The notes below the pieces were generated by a model that had not been told where the DNA came from, made no database searches, and saw only the letters and a list, made by a program, of their open reading frames with translations. 60,729 nt of DNA, taken from positions 1 through 60,729 of the forward strand of contig DAITAZ010000023.1 in assembly GCA_036824045.1 (NCBI GenBank). The letters run 5' to 3'. Shown in pieces: positions 25,477-33,552 of this stretch (the first letter of the stretch is position 1; every line of letters begins with the position of its first letter). Source of the DNA: DAITAZ01 sp036824045 (GTDB lineage: Bacteria; Pseudomonadota; Gammaproteobacteria; Burkholderiales; Rhodocyclaceae). The position numbers were made by a program, and so were the translations under genes.

Positions 25477-25497
25477 GATTTAGATTTTGTCTAAATC
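25477..25497. promoter_or_regulatory. Perfect 8-bp palindrome, Fur-superfamily (PerR/Irr)-like operator
   Basis: GATTTAGA and TCTAAATC are perfect arms separated by TTTTG. The TTTAGA-N5-TCTAAA core has the same arms and spacing as the Irr-type iron control element, and a related shape to Per boxes. It is the only AT-rich dyad near here and lies just upstream of a peroxide-defence operon, as a repressor site would. No fur-family gene is in the window. Confidence 0.6.
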
Positions 25498-25582
25498 CAT
25501 AACAACCCGCCCAGGGACAGAGAGGCAAATCCGGGTGCGGCCCCCACGTCGCACCCGGACCCACAGCGAAAAGGAGCGCACC

Positions 25583-26002
25583 ATGAGTCTGAAAGGATCG
25601 AAAACCGAGGAGAACCTGAAAGCAGCTTTTGCGGGCGAGTCCCAAGCCAACCGCCGTTACCTGTATTTCGCCGCCAAGGCCGACGTGGAAGGCCAGAATG
25701 ATGTGGCGGCCGTCTTCCGCTCCACTGCCGAGGGCGAAACCGGCCATGCCCACGGCCATCTGGAGTACCTCGAGGCGTGCGGCGACCCGGCCACCGGCCT
25801 GCCCATTGGCGCCACTCGTGCCAACCTGGCTGCCGCCATTGCCGGCGAAACCCATGAGTATTCCAACATGTACCCCGGCATGGCCAAGACCGCCCGGGAC
25901 GAGGGATTCGACGAGATCTCCGACTGGTTCGAGACCCTGGCCAAGGCCGAGCGTTCCCACGCCAATCGTTTCCAGAAGGCCCTGGACAACCTGACTGACT
26001 AG
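25583..26002 (+). CDS. Rubrerythrin-family diiron protein (no rubredoxin domain)
   Basis: Rubrerythrins reduce hydrogen peroxide at a diiron centre. The 139-aa product is the four-helix ferritin-like part only. It shows ENLKAAFAGESQANRRYLYFA, EGETGHAHGH, ETHEYSNMYPG and KAERSHANRFQKAL, which supply the two ExxH-type ligand pairs. The C-terminal CxxC rubredoxin domain is missing, so electrons must come from a partner, likely the Fe-S protein encoded next. AAGGAG lies 6 nt before the ATG at 25583. A terminator-like hairpin follows. Confidence 0.92.
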   Translation: MSLKGSKTEENLKAAFAGESQANRRYLYFAAKADVEGQNDVAAVFRSTAEGETGHAHGHLEYLEACGDPATGLPIGATRANLAAAIAGETHEYSNMYPGMAKTARDEGFDEISDWFETLAKAERSHANRFQKALDNLTD

Positions 26003-26050
26003 CCGGCCCGGCTCCGCCAGCCCCCTATCTGGCCGAAGCACCCACGAGAA

Positions 26051-26075
26051 AGCGCGGCCAGTGCCGCGCTTTTTT
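26051..26075 (+). terminator. Terminator or attenuator after the rubrerythrin gene
   Basis: A perfect AGCGCGGC/GCCGCGCT stem with a CAGT loop (26051-26070) is followed by five T. It lies 48 bases after the rubrerythrin stop and 43 bases before the next start, so it probably reduces expression of the downstream pair relative to rubrerythrin. Confidence 0.85.
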
Positions 26076-26118
26076 CATGCCCCGCGCTCACCGCCACCCA
26101 TTTGAGGGAGTACGCACC

Positions 26119-27459
<1,341 letters not shown>

Positions 27460-27467
27460 GGCCCGCC

Positions 27468-28052
27468 ATGCCCGCCATTGCCCGCGACAGCCTGCTCTCC
27501 CTCGAAGCCTATGCCCGAAGCCGCCCCGAATTCCGGGCCCGCGTGCTGGCCCACAAAAAGCGCCGCACACTGGCACTGGGCGAGCATCTCACCCTCGTCT
27601 TCGAGGACGAACTGACCATGCGCTACCAGATCCAGGAAATGCTCCGGATCGAACGCACCTTTGAGGAAAGCGGCATCCAGGACGAGCTGGACGCCTATAA
27701 TCCGCTGGTTCCGGATGGCAGCAACTGGAAAGCAACGATGATGATCGAGTACCCCGACCCCACCGAGCGGCAGCGGCAACTGGTCCGGCTCAAGGGGATC
27801 GAAAACCGGGTATGGATCGAGGTGGAGGCTCACGGGCAAGTCTGGGCCATGGCTGACGAAGATCTGGCGCGGGACAACGGCGAAACGACCTCCGCCGTTC
27901 ACTTCCTGCGCTTTGAACTGACCCCGCCCATGGCCGCCTCCGCCAAGGCGGGAGCCCCCATCCTGGCAGGGATCGACCACCCGGCCTATCGCGTTGCCCC
28001 CACGCGTCTGCCGGAGGAAATCCGTTCCGCCCTGATCGAGGATTTGGCATGA
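27468..28052 (+). CDS. DUF3501 family protein
   Basis: This 194-aa cytoplasmic protein belongs to DUF3501, a family nearly always next to the rubrerythrin and Fe-S protein genes. It starts 8 bases after the Fe-S gene. Visible family features are LAHKKRRTLALGEHLTLVFED and MRYQIQEMLRIERTFE, then VHFLRFEL. No catalytic motif is recognised. The next gene overlaps its stop by four bases (ATGA). Confidence 0.88.
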   Translation: MPAIARDSLLSLEAYARSRPEFRARVLAHKKRRTLALGEHLTLVFEDELTMRYQIQEMLRIERTFEESGIQDELDAYNPLVPDGSNWKATMMIEYPDPTERQRQLVRLKGIENRVWIEVEAHGQVWAMADEDLARDNGETTSAVHFLRFELTPPMAASAKAGAPILAGIDHPAYRVAPTRLPEEIRSALIEDLA

Positions 28053-28573
28053 CCCGAAACACCGGCCCCGGGGCCGCCCTCCGCCTGCTGATGGCGCTAC
28101 TGGCCTTGGCCACCACCCCTGTCGGCGCCGCCGACGATGACGAAACACCCTGGCAGGAGGGCACCGCCGCCCTGCCCGCCTACCCGGCGGAGAAAAACCT
28201 CCTGGCTTTTTCCGACGGCAGCCTCACCAGCAACCGCTTTTTCATCGACGGCAGCACCCTCAAGCTCGACGACGACGGCGTGTTTCGCTACACCCTGGTG
28301 ATCCGCAGCGCCTCCGGCGCCGAAAATGTCAGCTTCGAGGGCATGCGCTGCGCCAACATGCAATACAAGATCTACGCCTACGGCAGCAACGGCAACTGGA
28401 CCTCGGCCCGGGACCCGCAATGGCGCCCGGTGCAGGACCGCACCTACAATCGCTACCACGCCACCTTGGCGCAGGAATACCTCTGCCGCAACGGCGAGCC
28501 CATCCGCGACACCCGCGAGGCGCTTGAGCTATTGCGGGGCGGCGGCATCCAGCCTGCCTACCGCCGGTACTAA
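28049..28573 (+). CDS. CNP1-like family exported protein
   Basis: This 174-aa protein has a signal peptide (about residues 10-27, ending VGAA) and a mature domain of the CNP1-like family, containing PAYPAEKNLLAF, then FRYTLVIRSASGAENVSFEG and RNGEPIRDTREA. The start overlaps the DUF3501 stop as ATGA, so it is translationally coupled to the peroxide-defence genes. Function is unknown; presumably periplasmic. It is 37 bases ahead of coq7. Confidence 0.85.
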   Translation: MTRNTGPGAALRLLMALLALATTPVGAADDDETPWQEGTAALPAYPAEKNLLAFSDGSLTSNRFFIDGSTLKLDDDGVFRYTLVIRSASGAENVSFEGMRCANMQYKIYAYGSNGNWTSARDPQWRPVQDRTYNRYHATLAQEYLCRNGEPIRDTREALELLRGGGIQPAYRRY

Positions 28574-28610
28574 ACCGGCCCGCAGCAACGTCACCCATCG
28601 GAACACTGGC

Positions 28611-29231
28611 ATGATCGACGCACTCATCATCGAATTCGACAAGGCGCTACGCACCGTTTTCGCGCCCGCCCAGACCCGTCGCCCGACCCCGGGCGCAGAC
28701 CTGCCGGAAGCGGAACTCTCCGAAGCGGAAAAGCGCCACGCCGCCGCCCTGATGCGGGTGAACCACGTCGGGGAAATCTGCGCCCAGGCGCTCTATCAGG
28801 GGCAAAGCATCATGTCGCGCAATGCACCCATCAAGGCGGCCCTGCGCCAGGCGGGCGAAGAAGAAACCGAGCATCTGGCCTGGACGGAACAGCGCATCAA
28901 GGAACTGGGCGGACGCAAGAGCTTGCTCAATCCCCTGTGGTACGCCGGCGCACTGGGCATCGGCCTGCTGGCAGGCCGGTTCGGCGACAAATGGAACCTG
29001 GGTTTTCTGGCGGAAACGGAACGCCAGGTGGAAGCCCACCTCACCGACCATCTGGGCCGTCTGCCGGATCAGGACGCCCGTTCCCGGGCCATCGTGGATC
29101 AAATGAAGGAAGACGAAGTCAAACACGCCGAGCTGGCGTTGGACCTCGGTGGGGCTGAACTGCCCGCCCCGGTCAAGCTGGCCATGCAAGCCGCCTCGCG
29201 GGTGATGACCCACACCACCTACCGGATCTGA
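28611..29231 (+). CDS. coq7: Demethoxyubiquinone hydroxylase Coq7
   Basis: Coq7 hydroxylates 2-polyprenyl-3-methyl-6-methoxy-1,4-benzoquinone in ubiquinone biosynthesis. It is a diiron oxygenase, the alternative to UbiF. The 206-aa protein shows MRVNHVGEICAQALYQGQ, EEETEHLAWTEQR and EDEVKHAELAL, which hold the ExxH iron ligands, and a hydrophobic membrane-associated helix (LWYAGALGIGLLAGRFG). Start at 28611 matches the family N-terminus. It converges with an OsmC gene across a strong hairpin. Confidence 0.95.
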   Translation: MIDALIIEFDKALRTVFAPAQTRRPTPGADLPEAELSEAEKRHAAALMRVNHVGEICAQALYQGQSIMSRNAPIKAALRQAGEEETEHLAWTEQRIKELGGRKSLLNPLWYAGALGIGLLAGRFGDKWNLGFLAETERQVEAHLTDHLGRLPDQDARSRAIVDQMKEDEVKHAELALDLGGAELPAPVKLAMQAASRVMTHTTYRI

Positions 29232-29246
29232 TGGCCACACTACACT

Positions 29247-29275
29247 GGGAAGTCCCCGCCCCGTGGGGACTTCCC
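29247..29275. terminator. Long hairpin between convergent coq7 and osmC-like genes
   Basis: A perfect 11-bp stem (29247-29257 with 29265-29275) with a 7-nt loop fills the gap between the two stop codons. There is no U-tract, but the position and stem strength suggest a bidirectional 3'-end structure. Confidence 0.6.
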
Positions 29276-29280
29276 GGCAC

Positions 29281-29697
29281 TCAGGCCTCCACGATCTCCC
29301 AGTCGTGGGTGACCTGCGCGGACTTGGCCAGCATGGCGGAGGCAGAGCAATACTTGTCGGCAGACAAACGCACCGCCCGGTCCACGATATCCCCCTTCAA
29401 CCCGACTCCGGTCACCACGTAGTGCAAGTGGATGCGGGTGAACACCTTCGGGTCCATGGCCGCCCGCTCTCCGGAAAGCCGGATCTCGCAGCCCGTCACC
29501 TGCTGACGCGCTTTCTTCAGGATCATGATCACGTCGATACCGGAACAGCCACCGGTGGAAGCCAGCATCAGCTCCATGGGCCGGGCGCCCAGATTCTGCC
29601 CACCGACTTCGGGCGAAGCATCCATCACCACCTTGTGGCCGCTCTCGGTTTCGGCCACGAAGCTCATCTCACCGCCCCATTTCACCACGCATTCCAC
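29281..29697 (-). CDS. OsmC family protein (YhfA-like)
   Basis: OsmC-like proteins are small peroxidases acting on organic hydroperoxides, but the YhfA subgroup is uncharacterised. The 138-aa product aligns with E. coli YhfA. It has the two family cysteines in GGCSGIDVIMILKKARQ and SADKYCSASAML, and the AVDRAV-like helix. I chose the GTG at 29697 because similarity starts there and GGAG lies upstream; longer in-frame readings have no similarity. A possible -10 TACAAT (29732-29737, minus strand) lies 35 bases ahead. Confidence 0.88.
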   Translation of the reverse strand: MECVVKWGGEMSFVAETESGHKVVMDASPEVGGQNLGARPMELMLASTGGCSGIDVIMILKKARQQVTGCEIRLSGERAAMDPKVFTRIHLHYVVTGVGLKGDIVDRAVRLSADKYCSASAMLAKSAQVTHDWEIVEA

Positions 29698-29929
29698 GGC
29701 AACCCGCTCCTGATCGAATAATGGAGCGCGGATTGTAATGCAAGCCGCCACGCCCTCCGGCGCCGGAAAATGCTGCAATGCAGCACAATACAAGGCGCCG
29801 TGGTCGCCAAAACCGGCACAAGGCATTCACCTAAAGACGCTCAATTCGTTATTATTCAAATCATTAATCCATATCAGCGAGCGTTTCCACACTTTGCCGC
29901 ACCACCTTTTCTCCCAAAAGAAAAAGACC

Positions 29930-29958
29930 TTGCGGCGCACAAAAAAACTCACCATAAT
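29930..29958 (+). promoter_or_regulatory. Predicted promoter for a small RNA
   Basis: TTGCGG (29930-29935) and CATAAT (29953-29958, 5/6 match) are separated by exactly 17 bp within an unusually AT-rich stretch. The predicted start is near 29965. A canonical terminator about 100 bases downstream and no open reading frame between suggest a small RNA gene. Confidence 0.5.
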
Positions 29959-29964
29959 GGGTTC

Positions 29965-30069
29965 AATCTTGAATGCTTGCTGGTGTTGCAGGTATTCGCG
30001 GTTTGTCTCCTCCACCCTCCTCCTTTGGTGTGGATTGAGCGCGATTCCAACCGAATCGCGCTTTTTTTT
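29965..30069 (+). ncRNA. Candidate small RNA with an anti-Shine-Dalgarno loop
   Basis: A predicted transcript of about 105 nt lies in the 415-base gene-free gap between the osmC-like and tfoX-like genes. The middle of the RNA holds two C-rich runs, CTCCTCC (30007-30013) and CCCTCCTCC (30015-30023). The second falls in the 14-nt loop of a TCCAC/GTGGA hairpin (30011-30034). Such loops pair with GGAGG ribosome-binding sites. A promoter precedes it and a perfect terminator ends it. Rfam holds a betaproteobacterial toxic small RNA family of broadly similar kind, as I recall; I cannot confirm membership. The rest of the gap holds the OsmC leader. Confidence 0.5.
30038..30069 (+). terminator. Strong Rho-independent terminator of the small RNA
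   Basis: A perfect 10-bp stem AGCGCGATTC/GAATCGCGCT with a CAACC loop is followed by eight T (30062-30069, the first T also closing the stem). It points to the plus strand, where no protein gene precedes it, and so is the best evidence for a transcript here. Confidence 0.92.
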
Positions 30070-30113
30070 CGTACCGCCGCAGCGCTCAAGCGCCCTTCAC
30101 GGCCACCGTGGGC

Positions 30114-30464
30114 TCAACCCTTGCGCCCGCGCAACGCGGCCCCGTAGGCGCTTCGAGCCCAGGGCGTGAGCGCCTCAGCCCCCTCCAAGGCATCCTCCGG
30201 CGCCCGGTAGTAACCGAGGGCGACCCATCGCCCCTGGCGCACGTAACGAAACGGCTCGCTCCCGGCCCCTTCAAATTCGGCCTGGTTGTCCGCATCCACC
30301 TTGAAGTACAACTCCTCGTCCACAACGATGGCGAACATCACCCCGTCCAGATACAGCCCGTAACCGCCAAACATCCGCCGCGCGGCCACCGGACCCAACG
30401 GCTGAAGCAACTCCTGCAGATAGCTGACGAATTCGGATGGTCGCCCGCTGCCGGCCCGCGTCAT
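30114..30464 (-). CDS. TfoX N-terminal domain protein
   Basis: This 116-aa protein consists only of the TfoX/Sxy N-terminal domain. It has the typical ARRMFGGYGLYLDGVMFAIVVD and ELYFKVDADN, then FEGAGSEPFRY. Full-length TfoX regulates competence in gammaproteobacteria, but stand-alone N-terminal proteins have no known role. It follows the dadA-like gene by four bases and is likely cotranscribed. Confidence 0.88.
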   Translation of the reverse strand: MTRAGSGRPSEFVSYLQELLQPLGPVAARRMFGGYGLYLDGVMFAIVVDEELYFKVDADNQAEFEGAGSEPFRYVRQGRWVALGYYRAPEDALEGAEALTPWARSAYGAALRGRKG

Positions 30465-30468
30465 GGCG

Positions 30469-31776
30469 CTACCCCGTCAGAAAAGGAAAATCCGGCTCAG
30501 GCTGACGCCCGGCCACGATGTCGGCCAGCGCCTTGGCTGAACCGCAGGCCAAGGTCCAGCCAAGCGTACCGTGGCCCGTGTTGTAGTACAGGTTGGCGTA
30601 CCGCTGGCTCAGGCCGATGCACGGCACGTTGCCCGGCGTGGCGGGGCGCAGCCCGGCCCAGAAACGCGCACCCGTCCACTCCGCCTCAAGTTGGGGGAAA
30701 AGGCGCACACCATGCTGCAGGATTGCCCGGCAGCGGCGCACATCCACCGCGGTGTCGTACCCCCCAATCTCCGCAGTGCCCGCCAGCCGCAACCTGTCCC
30801 CCAGTCGGGACACCACGATCCGGGCCGACTCGTCGGTCAGGCTCACCCGGGGTGCCCGCTCCGGCTGCAACAAGGGCACGGTCACGGAATAGCCCTTGAG
30901 CGGGTAGATCGACAACCGCTCCCCCAGCGCCGAAACCAGGGCCGGCGAAAAACTCCCCAGCGCCACAACCACTGCATCCCCACGCAGGGTGTATCGCCCG
31001 CCCTCCGTGTCCGTCAGCTCGGCCCCGGTGACCCGCCCGTGGGCCACCGCCAGGGCACGCACCGTTACGCCGTGGAGGAAGCGCACGCCCGCCTTCCCGC
31101 ACGCGTCAGCCAGGGCACGGCAAAACAGATGGGCGTCCCCCGATTCGTCCTCCGAAGCGTACATGCCGCCAGCCAATGGCAATGCGCTTGCCGCCAGGGC
31201 CGGCTCCAGCGCCCGGCAGCGCGGGGCGTCCACCACTTCCACCGCCATGCCGAATTGCCGCAAGCGCGGCTGGCGGCGCTCCATCTCCGCCAACTCGCGA
31301 GCCGAGAATGCCAGATGCAGGATGCCGCGGGTCTGCTGGTCGTAATTCAACCCCAGCCCGGTGCGCAGCGCTTGCAGGCGGGCCCGGCTGTAGAGCGCAA
31401 GTCCGGCAATATGGGCGGTGTTGCGGTGGTGAGGGCCGGGCAGGCACTGCCCGAGGAACTGCAGGCACCAGGCCCATTGCCGCGGGTCCAGCCGGGGACG
31501 TAGCCGTACCGGCGCATTTTCGCGGAACAGCCAGCGGGCCAGGAGGCCGAACACCTGGGGGCTGGACCAGGGCTCCGGGTGGCTGACGGAAATCTGCCCG
31601 CCGTTGGCAAAGCTGGTTTCCAGCCCCGGGCCGGGCTGGCGATCCACCACCGTCACCCGGTAGCCAGCCTCGGCGAGATACCAGGCCGCGCACACGCCCG
31701 CCAGCCCCGCCCCGAGCACCAGGACGGAGGCACCGGCAGGCAGGCCCGGGCTAGGCAAGGAGTTCGGTGTCGGCAT
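30469..31776 (-). CDS. dadA: D-amino acid dehydrogenase family FAD oxidoreductase
   Basis: DadA-type flavoproteins oxidise D-amino acids and pass electrons to the respiratory chain. The 435-aa protein has an N-terminal FAD-binding VLVLGAGLAGVCAAWYLAEAGY with VVDRQ, NGGQISVSHPEPW, and a C-terminal GLRPATPGNVPCIG, then NTGHGTLGWTLACGSAKALAD. These are typical of DadA. The start is uncertain: the ATG at 31776 lies inside the cupin gene (26-base overlap) and has no Shine-Dalgarno. The substrate could be another amine acid. Confidence 0.82.
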   Translation of the reverse strand: MPTPNSLPSPGLPAGASVLVLGAGLAGVCAAWYLAEAGYRVTVVDRQPGPGLETSFANGGQISVSHPEPWSSPQVFGLLARWLFRENAPVRLRPRLDPRQWAWCLQFLGQCLPGPHHRNTAHIAGLALYSRARLQALRTGLGLNYDQQTRGILHLAFSARELAEMERRQPRLRQFGMAVEVVDAPRCRALEPALAASALPLAGGMYASEDESGDAHLFCRALADACGKAGVRFLHGVTVRALAVAHGRVTGAELTDTEGGRYTLRGDAVVVALGSFSPALVSALGERLSIYPLKGYSVTVPLLQPERAPRVSLTDESARIVVSRLGDRLRLAGTAEIGGYDTAVDVRRCRAILQHGVRLFPQLEAEWTGARFWAGLRPATPGNVPCIGLSQRYANLYYNTGHGTLGWTLACGSAKALADIVAGRQPEPDFPFLTG

Positions 31777-32161
31777 GGCTGTAGGCGGGCGCGCAGCAAC
31801 ACAGCAGGCGCAGGGGCCGGCGGCCGGTATTGCGGATGCAATGAGGGGTACCGGGCGGGATCACCACCGTGTCGCCCCGGCGAACCTCGAACACCCGCTC
31901 GCCCAAGGTCATCAGGCCGCGGCCGGCGGTGATGTGGTAAAGCTCTTCGGTGCGCAGGTGGCGATGCAGGAGCGTCACCCCCCCGGGGGCGACCGTGGCT
32001 TCGGCCAGACTCTGCTGGCGGGCGCAGTGGTGGTCCGGATGCATCAGTTCCCGGATCTCGGAGCCATCCTTGGTGAGGTAAGGCTCCACCGCCGCCAGGG
32101 CGGTTCGGAAAGGCTCGGACATTTGAGGGAAGGCAAGGGTGTCGAACCGCAGATGCGGCAT
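31751..32161 (-). CDS. Cupin domain protein
   Basis: This 136-aa single-cupin protein has TLLHRHLRTEELYHITAGRGLMTLG (the HxHx4E metal motif) and PPGTPHCIRNTG. It may bind a metal and act as a small isomerase, dioxygenase or sensor; nothing points to one. It opens a three-gene group with the dadA-like and tfoX-like genes. Confidence 0.88.
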   Translation of the reverse strand: MPHLRFDTLAFPQMSEPFRTALAAVEPYLTKDGSEIRELMHPDHHCARQQSLAEATVAPGGVTLLHRHLRTEELYHITAGRGLMTLGERVFEVRRGDTVVIPPGTPHCIRNTGRRPLRLLCCCAPAYSHADTELLA

Positions 32162-32411
32162 TTTAGCACGGTGGTTTCAGCCCCCCGGGGCTAGCATCCG
32201 GGCGAGCCAGCCCGGGAACGCCCGGGATTGCAGCCGGATTCCCGGCAATCTCCGCAACGACTGCGGGCGCCCGCGGCGTTAAGGTAGTCCGGCCCCCGGG
32301 GATTGTCCCGCCGCCGCGCAGATGAGCGCTCGCGCACGGTGATTTCGGCGGCGAAACATCCGACAATTCCGCTTTTATCCAGTCATTCATACAACCAGAG
32401 GGAGTTTCATC

Positions 32412-33425
32412 ATGGCAGGGATTTCGCTGTCCCGTTACCTGCTGGAGCAGGAACGGGCGGGCCACATCTGCGCCGACCTGCGCCTGCTCGTCGACATCGT
32501 CTCCAAGGCCGTCAAGGCCATCAGCAATTCGGTGGGCAAGGGCGCCCTGGCGGGCGTGCTGGGCGAAGCCGGCTCCGACAACGTCCAGGGCGAGGCCCAG
32601 AAAAAGCTGGACGTGATCGCCAACGAAATCCTGCTGGAGGCCAACGAGTGGGGCGGCCATCTGGCAGCCATGGCCTCGGAAGAAATGGATCTGCCGCACC
32701 AGATTCCCCACCGCTACCCCAAGGGCGAATACCTGCTCCTGTTCGATCCGCTGGACGGCTCCTCCAACATCGACGTGAACATCTCCGTCGGCACCATCTT
32801 CTCCGTGCTCCGCTGCCCCGAAACCAGCAACGGCGGCAACCAGGAAATCGGCGAGGCCGCGTTCCTGCAGCCCGGGCGGGACCAGGTCTGCGCCGGCTAT
32901 GCGGTTTATGGCGCCGCCACCCTGCTGGTGCTCACCATCGGGCACGGGGTCGAAGTGTTCACCCTGGAGCGGGAGACCGGCACCTTCATCCTCACCGAGC
33001 GGGACAAGCAGATTCCCGCCGACACCAAGGAATACGCCATCAACGCCTCCAACCGCCGCTGGTGGGAAGCTCCAGTGCAGCGTTACGTGGAGGAAGTCAC
33101 CGCGGGCAAATCCGGCCCCCGGGGCAAGGACTTCAACATGCGCTGGGTGGGCTCGATGGTGGCCGATGTGCACCGCATCCTGACCCGGGGCGGCGTCTTC
33201 CTCTACCCGAAGGACACCAAGGACCCGAACAAGCCGGGCAAGCTGCGCCTGATGTACGAAGCCAACCCCATGGCCTTCATCGTGGAGCAGGCGGGCGGCG
33301 CGGCCACCACAGGCTACCAGCGCATCCTCGACATCCAGCCCACCCAGTTGCACCAGCGGGTACCCGTCATCCTCGGCTCCAAGAACGAGGTTGAACTGGT
33401 CACCGGCTACCACAACGTGGCCTGA
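32412..33425 (+). CDS. fbp: Fructose-1,6-bisphosphatase class I
   Basis: FBPase hydrolyses fructose 1,6-bisphosphate to fructose 6-phosphate in gluconeogenesis and the Calvin cycle. The 337-aa protein has the metal-site signature EYLLLFDPLDGSSNIDVN and KYAINASN-like EYAINASNRRWW, with ARG/GKDFNMRWVGSMVADVHR and the C-terminal LRLMYEANPMAFIVEQAGG. GGGAG precedes the ATG. The 250 bases upstream hold GC-rich partial palindromes and no identifiable gene. A perfect terminator follows. Confidence 0.97.
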   Translation: MAGISLSRYLLEQERAGHICADLRLLVDIVSKAVKAISNSVGKGALAGVLGEAGSDNVQGEAQKKLDVIANEILLEANEWGGHLAAMASEEMDLPHQIPHRYPKGEYLLLFDPLDGSSNIDVNISVGTIFSVLRCPETSNGGNQEIGEAAFLQPGRDQVCAGYAVYGAATLLVLTIGHGVEVFTLERETGTFILTERDKQIPADTKEYAINASNRRWWEAPVQRYVEEVTAGKSGPRGKDFNMRWVGSMVADVHRILTRGGVFLYPKDTKDPNKPGKLRLMYEANPMAFIVEQAGGAATTGYQRILDIQPTQLHQRVPVILGSKNEVELVTGYHNVA

Positions 33426-33450
33426 TCCCGGCTGCGACCGGCTTCGGAGA

Positions 33451-33478
33451 AAAACGGCGCCCCGCGGGGCGCCGTTTT
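33451..33478 (+). terminator. Bidirectional terminator after fbp
   Basis: A 28-base perfect palindrome with A4 and T4 flanks has 13-bp arms and a two-base centre, so the folded loop is probably CCGCGG or smaller stems. It lies 26 bases after the fbp stop. Confidence 0.88.
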
Positions 33479-33552
33479 CGTTTGGCATCACCGCGCCACG
33501 AAAACCCGGCGGGAAAAAGCCGGCACCTCGGGGCGGTTGCTACAATCAGCCT

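Noticed and set aside
32163..33491. A minus-strand open frame covering fbp
   Set aside because: Antisense shadow of fbp; no recognisable domain.
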